Assembly (NCBI RefSeq): GCF_029714305.1
Contig: NZ_CP121647.1
Span: 3,430,501 to 3,494,500 of the forward strand
Direction of reading: 5' to 3'
DNA: 64,000 nucleotides
Source: Bradyrhizobium sp. CB3481
Lineage (GTDB): Bacteria > Pseudomonadota > Alphaproteobacteria > Rhizobiales > Xanthobacteraceae
Part shown: positions 57,698-64,000 of the stretch, one piece after another
How the letters are laid out: each line of letters begins with the position of its first letter
Position numbering within the stretch: the stretch's first letter is position 1
Notes under the pieces: model-generated
Told to the model about the DNA's origin: nothing
The model's database searches: none
The model's input: only the letters and a program-made list of their open reading frames with translations
Made by a program: the position numbers and the translations under genes

Positions 57698-58144
57698 ATG
57701 AAAAGCAAACGCGTCGGCGCCGATGAGGAGGCCCAGGTCCATGTCGTGGTTTTGGATACCGGCGAGGAAGCGTTCGGTGCGCTGAGCCGCTTCGTCAACG
57801 AAGCGAACATTTCCGCGGCCTCTCTGACCGCGATTGGCGCTTTCAAGCGGGCGACCGTCGGTTGGTTTGATGTTGCTTCGAAGAGCTATCGCAAGATCGA
57901 GGTCAACGAACAGTGCGAGGTTCTGAGCGCGATCGGAGACGTCGCCGTCGGCGATGACGGTAAGTCCAGCCTTCATGTCCATATCGTGCTCGGGCTTGCC
58001 GACGGCTCGACCCGCGGCGGCCACCTGCTGGCAGGCACGGTGAGGCCCACGCTGGAGGTGATTCTGACCGAAGTTCCGTCAACGCTACGACGAAGGAGGA
58101 GGGCGGAGCTAGGCATCGCACTGATTGATCTTGGAAGCGGGTGA
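57698..58144 (+). CDS. PPC-domain (DUF296) protein
   Basis: 148 aa. The PPC/DUF296 fold shows VHVVVLDTGEEAFGALSRFV, the ISAASLTAIGAFKRATVGWF strand and LHVHIVLGLADGSTRGGHLL (the His-x-His near the trimer's metal/ligand site and the conserved GGHL). In bacteria these trimeric proteins are of unknown function, sometimes DNA- or nucleotide-binding; in plants PPC domains sit on AT-hook proteins. No AT-hook is present, only Arg-rich STLRRRRRAELG near the end. It is divergent from the DUF6328-like gene. GCGAGG precedes the ATG. Confidence 0.85.
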   Translation: MKSKRVGADEEAQVHVVVLDTGEEAFGALSRFVNEANISAASLTAIGAFKRATVGWFDVASKSYRKIEVNEQCEVLSAIGDVAVGDDGKSSLHVHIVLGLADGSTRGGHLLAGTVRPTLEVILTEVPSTLRRRRRAELGIALIDLGSG

Positions 58145-58197
58145 AACGGGATGTGGCCCTGCGTCGCGCACCGCTGGGGCTTGCGATCTTTCTCGGA

Positions 58198-58770
58198 TCA
58201 TTTCGGCGCTTCGCGGCGGGCCAATCCGAAACCGGTCCAGTGCCGCAGCAGACGCTCGACCGCGGCGCCGATTGCAAGGCCCGCGATCACGTCGGTGGTC
58301 CAGTGCGCCAAAAGCACGATCCGTGTCAAAACCAAACCGGCCCCAAGTGACCAGACCAGATTGCGTTTGCCTGAAGGCAGCACGGTCGCCGCTGAAGCCA
58401 TCGCGCCGACATGGATCGCATGGCCCGACGGGAAGGCGTCGTCCGGCTTTCCCGAGAAGGGCACGCCGTGCAGATGGCCGCGGATCATCACGCGGTCGGG
58501 CCGTTTCTGGTCAAAGATCGATTTGAGCAGATGCGGCAGGAGCGTTACCGCGACCGTCGTGAGCAGGATATGATTGCTGCTGGTGCGGGCCTGCTCGCTG
58601 TTTCGCCTGCAGTACAGCCACCAGGCGATTGCGAGCGCGCAAACGACATGCTCGTCGGCGCCCCAGGTCAGAATCTTCGAGAGCTGTTCGACCTGCGGGC
58701 TGGCATGATCGGCAATCCGCTCCGCGATCTCGATGTCGGCTCGGGTCGGCCGTATGCGAAACAACGCCAT
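58198..58770 (-). CDS. PAP2-family membrane phosphatase
   Basis: 190 aa with about five membrane segments. The three acid-phosphatase motifs are in place: KSIFDQKRPDR (Lys-x6-Arg-Pro), DDAFPSGHAIHVG (Pro-Ser-Gly-His) and LTRIVLLAHWTTDVIAG (Arg-x6-His-x3-Asp). It removes phosphate from lipid phosphates such as phosphatidic acid or undecaprenyl pyrophosphate at the outer face of the inner membrane. The start at 58770 gives the normal length. It is convergent with the PPC-domain gene. Confidence 0.9.
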   Translation of the reverse strand: MALFRIRPTRADIEIAERIADHASPQVEQLSKILTWGADEHVVCALAIAWWLYCRRNSEQARTSSNHILLTTVAVTLLPHLLKSIFDQKRPDRVMIRGHLHGVPFSGKPDDAFPSGHAIHVGAMASAATVLPSGKRNLVWSLGAGLVLTRIVLLAHWTTDVIAGLAIGAAVERLLRHWTGFGLARREAPK

Positions 58771-59107
58771 CGTCCGCCTTGTCGCCTGTCCAGACAAAAG
58801 GAGCCCCGCCAACCCCGTCGATGGGATTTTTCGCGGGGCTCTAGTTCGACGTTGCGGGGGAGGAAACGCCGATGCGGGAAAAACCCAAAGTGCGGCCGAT
58901 CGTTCCTGCAACGGGGTGGTTCCGGAGTTCGGGAAATGCCTGCGTCAATGCCGAAACTGGAACGAAGCGCTTTGGTAAAACGCCCGCCGAGGTAGTAATT
59001 TTACGTGACCGAACAAATATTTGCACTGATCACCGCAACGTAAGCAAACGTTTAGCGGCTGCCCGTAAAATACCGGCATCAATATTTGCATTAACCTCTG
59101 GTTAGTC
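58771..59107. other. Intergenic region, 337 bases, with a long-loop hairpin
   Basis: GAGCCCCGC (58801) and GCGGGGCTC (58833-58841) form a 9-bp stem with a 23-base loop. The far end carries a near CtrA box (59091). No gene is supported. Confidence 0.45.
59091..59106 (+). promoter_or_regulatory. Near-match CtrA-type box
   Basis: TTAA, seven bases (CCTCTGG), TTAGT: the last base and a middle base differ from the consensus. It abuts the ATG at 59108, so its use as an activator site is doubtful; a repressor role is possible. Confidence 0.3.
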
Positions 59108-59635
59108 ATGCGCCTTCTGCCGATGAAAGAGCCGGACAGGTCCTGGCGAGCGATCAAGGGCCAATGGAAGAAGGACGCTGAAAGCGTCGGCGAAGACTTT
59201 TCGACATTTTCGACGGGAATCTTCGGAGCCTACGACGCCCTGACCAAGGACGGCGACAATCCCAACCTTCATTGCCTTTCCGACGGCGAGCGGGTCCATG
59301 CGGCCTGCCAGGTCAGCCGCCTGATGATGAGCAAGTTTCCCAACCCGATCCTGCGCGCGCGCTTCATCGTGGTGTCGCCGATCTACGAGCTGGGGATCGC
59401 GGACGCCTCGCAATATGCCCAGATGATGGTCGCGCTGTTCTCCGGCATCGTCTGGCTGTCGCGGGACACGATGAGCGCAAGCCATATCCGCTTCTTCCTG
59501 AAGAGCCCCGGGGATGCGCAGTTCTTTGCGGCGCTGCGGGCTTCGGCGCCTGGCTCGCTGTTCTCGGAGTTCACGATCGGCGGCGCGCTGATCGAATGCA
59601 GTCTCAAGGAAGCTGAGGTGGCTGAACCCGCCTGA
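59108..59635 (+). CDS. Hypothetical cytoplasmic protein
   Basis: 175 aa without signal or membrane segment (start at 59108, or an ATG 15 bases later; neither has a clear ribosome site). The N-terminal region has an Arg/Lys/Trp-rich helix (SWRAIKGQWKKDAESVGEDF), the middle VHAACQVSRLMMSKFPNPIL then RARFIVVSPIYELGIADASQ, and a C-terminal beta part (SLFSEFTIGGALIECSLKEA). I do not recognise the family. It precedes the GGDEF-EAL gene by 92 bases in the same direction and could share its transcript or be a regulator of it. Confidence 0.72.
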   Translation: MRLLPMKEPDRSWRAIKGQWKKDAESVGEDFSTFSTGIFGAYDALTKDGDNPNLHCLSDGERVHAACQVSRLMMSKFPNPILRARFIVVSPIYELGIADASQYAQMMVALFSGIVWLSRDTMSASHIRFFLKSPGDAQFFAALRASAPGSLFSEFTIGGALIECSLKEAEVAEPA

Positions 59636-59727
59636 TTCTCAGGCCGCCTTTACCTTTCGATAACTGGCTTTGCTAACGCCCTCTTGGGTTGTGCTCCCTA
59701 CAAGAAGCGCCTGTGGGGGCAGCGAAA

Positions 59728-62436
59728 ATGCTAAAACGTTCATCGCTAGACGTCGCCGCGCAGAGCCGTGCCGGCATGCCGTGGCGGGCTCGGCTCGGGG
59801 CCATCCAATGGCTGATCCTGAGCGCGGGGACGCTGGTGCTCGCGATCATGCTCGGCACCTTCTATTTCGCGATGCAGTACCGCGAACGGGCCCTGGAAGT
59901 TGCCGAGCGCGGGCTCAACAATACAGCGCTGCTATTGTCGCGGCATTTCGACCAGCAGCTGAGCGATCTCCAGCACGTGCACGAGGACGTCGTCGCCGGC
60001 ATGTATGCCGACGGCATAGATACGGCCGACGAATTCGAACAGCGAATGTCAAGCTTGAGTGCGCACGAGATGCTGCGCGCAAAACTCGCAACGCTGCCGC
60101 ATGTCGGTGCGCTTAACCTGTGGAACGCCAAGGGGTGGCTGATCAATTCCTCGGAAATGTGGCCGGTGCCCGACGTGAGCATTTCGGACCGCCAGTATTT
60201 CAAGGATTTCCGGTCGGGTCGGCCGATGCCCGATGTAATCGTCGAGCCAGTGGTCAGCAAGGTAACGAAGAACTGGACTACGCTGTTCGCGCGCAAGATC
60301 GCCGGCCGCAACGGCGAGATCATCGGTTTCGCCAGCCGCGGCGTCGAGCCTTCGCATTTTGATGCGTTTGTCGGATCGCTGGAGTTGGGCAGCGATACGG
60401 CGATCTCGATGATTCACCGGAGCGGCACCATCATCGCCCGCTACCCCAAGGACGACAGCCTGATCGGCTTCAATGTTGCCGGCACCGAGGCGTTTGAACG
60501 CGCACTGGCGGTCGACGGCAATCTCTCCGGACGCTTCACTAGCGCGAGGCTGTCGGAGGACAAGGTCGGCGCGGTCAAATCCCTCAAGCATTTTCCGATC
60601 CTGATCGTCGCGACCACACGGACAGCGACGGCGCTTGCCGACTGGCGGGCGCAGACCAGGCTGCAGTTCTTCGCCGCGACGCTGGCGATCGTCGTCGTGA
60701 TCGTCATGGTCTTCCTGATCGTGCGCCAGCTCCGCCGCCAGCATGCCGCCGCGCAGGCGAAGCTTTCCGAGAAGAGCCAGCACCTCGACGCCGCGATCAA
60801 CAACATGACGCAGGGCTTGCTGCTGTTCGATTCCACCGGCCGCCTGGTGATCTGCAACCGCCGCTATATCGACATGTTCAACCTGTCGCCCGACGTCGTC
60901 AAACCGGGTTGCGATCTGCGCGACCTGATCCGCCATCGCCAGGAACGTGGCTCTTTCGTCGGCGATGTCGACGCCTATTGCGCGCGCTTTCTCGATCCCG
61001 ATGGCAGCCTGGTTCAGGACACCGTGACCTCGACGCCCGACGGGCGCACGATCCGCCTGATCTTCAAGCGGTCGCCGGACGGCGGCTGGGCCACCACGCT
61101 AGAGGACGTCACCGAGGGGCGGCGCGATCAGGCGAGGATCGAGCATCTTGCCCATTACGACGCGCTGACCAATTTGCCGAACCGGACCCTGTTCCAGCGT
61201 CACGCCGAAGGCTTGTTGCTGGAAACCGAGGGGCGGCAGTTTGCGATCCTCTATATCGACGTCGACGAGTTCAAGCGGATCAACGACACGCTGGGCCATC
61301 TGATCGGCGACGAGTTCCTCAAAGGCGTGGCGGAGCGGCTGCGGCAGTCGGTCGGCCCCGACGACTTCATCGCGCGCCTCGGCGGCGATGAATTCGCCAT
61401 CCTTCAGAACGGGGTTGATAGCGCTGAAGACGTGCATGTGCTGGTGACGCGGATCTATTCTGCGCTGCGCACGCCGTTCGATTGCGACGGCCATCAGCTC
61501 TCCAGCGACGCCAGCATCGGCATCGCGATCGCTCCGCGCGACGGCTCGGATCTGCTCGACCTGCTGAAGAACGCTGACCTTGCGATGTATGCGGCGAAGG
61601 CAGCGGGGCGCAGGACCTATCGCTTCTTCGACCCCGAGATGGAGCAGGAGGCCAATCACCGCCGCGAGCTGGAGGCCGATCTGCGCGAAGCCCTGGCGCA
61701 TGGTGGTTTCGAATTGCACTATCAGCCGCAGGTCGATCTCGGCAGCGACCGCGTCACCGGCTGCGAGGCGCTTTTGCGCTGGCGCCATCCGCTGCGCGGC
61801 ATGGTCTCGCCAGCCGATTTCGTGCCGGTCGCCGAGGAGACCGGCCTGATCGAGGAGATCGGGCAGTTTGTGCTGCGCACCGCCTGTGCCGAGGCAGCAA
61901 AGTGGCCAGCGCATGTCCGCATCGCCGTCAACGTCTCGCCGGTCCAGTTCCGTTCCGACACGCTGTCGCTGAAGGTGGCCGCCGCGCTCACCGAGAGCGG
62001 GCTCGATCCGCGCCGGCTCGAGCTGGAGATCACCGAAGCCGTGCTGATCGCCGACGACGATGCGGCGCTGGCGACGCTGAACCAGCTCCGCGCGCTCGGC
62101 ATTCACATCGCGCTCGACGATTTCGGCACCGGCTATTCGTCGCTGCAATATCTGCAGCGTTTTCCGTTCGACAAGATCAAGATCGATCGCTCCTTCGTCA
62201 AGGAAGTGACGCGCAACTCCTCGTCGGCCTCGATCATCCGCGCAGTGGTCAGCATCGCCGCCGATCGCCACATGGTCACGACGGCAGAGGGCGTCGAGAC
62301 GACGCAGCAGCGCGAGACCGTACAGAATCTCGGCTGCACCCAGATGCAGGGTTATCTGTTCAGTGCGGCGCGTCCGGCTGAGGAAGTCCGCGCGCTGCTG
62401 GGAGCGGGAGAGGGCGCCGTTGAGGCCGCGGCGTGA
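59728..62436 (+). CDS. Membrane GGDEF-EAL cyclic-di-GMP enzyme with PAS
   Basis: 902 aa. Two membrane segments (about 28-49 and 314-332) flank a periplasmic dCache-type sensor (PDVSISDRQYFKDFRSGRPM region). A PAS near 352 (AAINNMTQGLLLFDSTGRLV) leads to a GGDEF domain with intact GGDEF at about 552-556 (FIARLGGDEFAILQNG), without an obvious RxxD inhibitory site, and an EAL domain with CEALLRW near 679, DDFGTGYSSLQYLQRF and KIDRSFVKEV intact. Both diguanylate cyclase and phosphodiesterase activity are possible; the sensor input probably decides the balance. Start at 59728 chosen by GGGGGCAGC upstream. Confidence 0.93.
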   Translation: MLKRSSLDVAAQSRAGMPWRARLGAIQWLILSAGTLVLAIMLGTFYFAMQYRERALEVAERGLNNTALLLSRHFDQQLSDLQHVHEDVVAGMYADGIDTADEFEQRMSSLSAHEMLRAKLATLPHVGALNLWNAKGWLINSSEMWPVPDVSISDRQYFKDFRSGRPMPDVIVEPVVSKVTKNWTTLFARKIAGRNGEIIGFASRGVEPSHFDAFVGSLELGSDTAISMIHRSGTIIARYPKDDSLIGFNVAGTEAFERALAVDGNLSGRFTSARLSEDKVGAVKSLKHFPILIVATTRTATALADWRAQTRLQFFAATLAIVVVIVMVFLIVRQLRRQHAAAQAKLSEKSQHLDAAINNMTQGLLLFDSTGRLVICNRRYIDMFNLSPDVVKPGCDLRDLIRHRQERGSFVGDVDAYCARFLDPDGSLVQDTVTSTPDGRTIRLIFKRSPDGGWATTLEDVTEGRRDQARIEHLAHYDALTNLPNRTLFQRHAEGLLLETEGRQFAILYIDVDEFKRINDTLGHLIGDEFLKGVAERLRQSVGPDDFIARLGGDEFAILQNGVDSAEDVHVLVTRIYSALRTPFDCDGHQLSSDASIGIAIAPRDGSDLLDLLKNADLAMYAAKAAGRRTYRFFDPEMEQEANHRRELEADLREALAHGGFELHYQPQVDLGSDRVTGCEALLRWRHPLRGMVSPADFVPVAEETGLIEEIGQFVLRTACAEAAKWPAHVRIAVNVSPVQFRSDTLSLKVAAALTESGLDPRRLELEITEAVLIADDDAALATLNQLRALGIHIALDDFGTGYSSLQYLQRFPFDKIKIDRSFVKEVTRNSSSASIIRAVVSIAADRHMVTTAEGVETTQQRETVQNLGCTQMQGYLFSAARPAEEVRALLGAGEGAVEAAA

Positions 62437-62451
62437 AGCGTTCGCTTCGGC

Positions 62452-64000
62452 TTATGCCTGCGGCCGGGCCTCTGAGATTGCCTTCCTGAGAATTCGCGAC
62501 AGCAGCTCCACCGAATAGGGTTTCTGAATCAGCTCGAAGCCACGATGGGCGCTCTCGGCGAGCACGTTGCTGTAGCCGCTGGTCAGGACCACGGGCAGGC
62601 CGGGATAGCGCTCGCGTATGATGCCGGCGAGCTCGACGCCGTTCATGCCGGGCATGATGACGTCGGAAAACACCAGGTCGGCGGAGAACTCGTCCTGGGC
62701 GAGGATCGCGAGCGCGGCGTCCGCGCTGGCGACGCGGCGAACGGTGTAGCCGAGGTCTTCGAGCAGCTCGGTGGAGAACTGGCCGACGTCGTCATTGTCC
62801 TCAACCACCAGCACGCGGTAGCCGCGGCCGCGCGTGGCGGGTTCGCTGCCGGTCGCCGCCGCCTGCACGGCATCGGCCGGCGCCGGGGCCTGCGGCAGGT
62901 AGATCGTGAAAGTTGCGCCCTCGCCAGGCTCGCTCATAACAGCGATGTCGCCGTCGGACTGCTTGGCAAAACCGAAGGCTTGGCTGAGCCCGAGGCCGGT
63001 ACCCTTGCCGACTTCCTTGGTGGTGAAGAACGGCTCGAAGATGGTCTCGAGCAGGGCGGACGGGATGCCGATGCCGGTGTCGGTCACGGTGATGGCGACG
63101 AAGTCGCCGCTGCGGGCGGGCTGGGCGCGCAGCGGCGGAATCGCGTTCACCTTGCGGACCTGGATGGTCAGGTGGCCCTCGCTGTCCATGGCATCGCGGC
63201 TGTTGACGGCGAGGTTCATCAACGCCGTCTCGAACTGCGCGACGTCGGCGATCGCAAAACAGTTGAGATCGGCAATGTCGACATCGATCCTGATGCGGGC
63301 GCCGACGAGGGGCCGGATCAACTGCGCGACTGATTCAACCTGGGTGCCGACATTGAACACCTGCGGCTTGAGCGGCTGGCGGCGCGCGAACGCCAGTAGT
63401 TGCCCGGTCAGCTTGGAGGCGCGCTCCACGGTCTCGCCGATCGCGTCGATGTAGCGCCGGCGGCGCTCTTCGGGCAGCTCGCGGCGGCGGAGGAAGTCGG
63501 TCGCGGAGCGGATGATGGTCAAGAGGTTGTTGAAATCGTGCGCGACGCCGCCGGTCAATTGCCCGACCGCTTCCATCTTCTGTGATTGGCGTAGCGCCTC
63601 CTCGCCCTGGCGGCGCTCGGTGACGTCGATGGCTTCGGGCACCGCGCCGATCACGGTGCCATGGCGGTCGTGCAGCGGGCGCATCGCGAAGTCGAAATAG
63701 CGGTCGCCGATCGGCAGATGCAGCAGCATCTCGATCCCGACCTCTTCGCCGCGCATCGCGGCAATGAAGGCGTTGTGAACGGCATCGCGCATGCCTGGCG
63801 TCGCGGAGAACCATGGCGTGTCCCAGAACGGCTGGCCGACCACCGCGCTCGCCTCGTGGCGGATGCCGGCGAGCGCCGTGCGGTTGGCATAGAGCACGTC
63901 GCCATGCTGGTTGAGCAGCGCCTGATATTGATGGCTGGTCTCGAAGATTGCCCGCATCTGGGCTTCGCTGGACTCGAGCTGCGCGGTGCGCTCGGTGATC
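62452..64000 (-). CDS. Hybrid histidine kinase (PAS, HisKA, HATPase, receiver), 5' end outside the window
   Basis: The frame is open past 64000 on the minus strand, so the N-terminus is outside. Visible are a PAS (FETSHQYQALLNQHGDVLYA), HisKA with phosphorylated His in VGQLTGGVAHDFNNLLTIIR, HATPase (NLAVNSRDAMDSEGHLTIQV N box; ITVTDTGIGIPSALLETIFE; GKGTGLGLSQAF), and a C-terminal receiver (YRVLVVEDNDDVGQFSTELL; Asp acceptor in LVFSDVIMPGMNGVELAG). It phosphorylates its own receiver and probably passes the phosphate to a phosphotransferase elsewhere. It is convergent with the GGDEF-EAL gene, 15 bases apart. Membrane anchoring cannot be judged. Confidence 0.93.
   Translation of the reverse strand, partial: ITERTAQLESSEAQMRAIFETSHQYQALLNQHGDVLYANRTALAGIRHEASAVVGQPFWDTPWFSATPGMRDAVHNAFIAAMRGEEVGIEMLLHLPIGDRYFDFAMRPLHDRHGTVIGAVPEAIDVTERRQGEEALRQSQKMEAVGQLTGGVAHDFNNLLTIIRSATDFLRRRELPEERRRRYIDAIGETVERASKLTGQLLAFARRQPLKPQVFNVGTQVESVAQLIRPLVGARIRIDVDIADLNCFAIADVAQFETALMNLAVNSRDAMDSEGHLTIQVRKVNAIPPLRAQPARSGDFVAITVTDTGIGIPSALLETIFEPFFTTKEVGKGTGLGLSQAFGFAKQSDGDIAVMSEPGEGATFTIYLPQAPAPADAVQAAATGSEPATRGRGYRVLVVEDNDDVGQFSTELLEDLGYTVRRVASADAALAILAQDEFSADLVFSDVIMPGMNGVELAGIIRERYPGLPVVLTSGYSNVLAESAHRGFELIQKPYSVELLSRILRKAISEARPQA

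Overview
The window looks like a piece of chromosome from a Bradyrhizobium-type alphaproteobacterium (Nitrobacteraceae). The reasons are the high GC coding bias, the many family-specific small exported proteins, CtrA-type boxes (TTAA-N7-TTAAC), GGAAC-N16-CGTT (EcfG-type) promoters, and many dispersed palindromic intergenic repeats that I remember as typical of that family. The species call is inference. There is no prophage, CRISPR array, transposase or integrase in the window.

Layout. 0-8.6 kb: 3' end of an acyl-CoA carboxylase beta subunit, a VOC protein, a GST, a frameshifted cupin, then a short FtsZ paralogue preceded by a helix-turn-helix/coiled-coil gene with a perfect CtrA box upstream, two small membrane proteins, an exported isoaspartyl methyltransferase and a GNAT. 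8.9-20 kb: a TctC/Bug binding protein, an exported glycerophosphodiesterase, two small cationic exported proteins, an exported hydrolase, a tandem pair of Rnk/GreA-C-like proteins, an ArsR regulator divergent from a NIPSNAP/PEP-mutase-like pair, and a triheme cytochrome c. 20-31.5 kb: a fused indolepyruvate ferredoxin oxidoreductase, then a thiolase / Zn-ribbon OB-fold / MaoC hydratase / SDR module resembling a dispersed multifunctional beta-oxidation enzyme, a DapA-like aldolase, a NUDIX hydrolase and a DMT exporter. 31.7-37.8 kb: a two-PAS histidine kinase and several small exported or membrane proteins.

37.8-44.2 kb: the most island-like stretch. It is bounded on the right by tRNA-Arg(TCG) and on the left by a decayed copy of the 3' half of the same tRNA, in direct orientation. 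Inside are a bicupin oxalate decarboxylase, a 28-aa membrane microprotein, a Tat-type lipoprotein hydrolase, a second CtrA-preceded microprotein (38 aa), a GNAT, a dapB copy with two frameshifts, and an unknown 237-aa protein. No integrase remains.

44-64 kb: a Kef-type antiporter, DUF202 and DUF2177 membrane proteins, a DMT exporter, a chemoreceptor, a 1-Cys peroxiredoxin, an exported type I phosphodiesterase, a small cluster whose promoters fit the general-stress (EcfG) consensus (55.7-57.6 kb), a PPC-domain protein, a PAP2 phosphatase, a GGDEF-EAL protein and a hybrid histidine kinase cut by the window edge.

Most genes are single units or short operons, so the window is ordinary chromosome with one eroded tRNA-bounded segment, cell-cycle and stress-response control sites, and a dense load of REP-like repeats.
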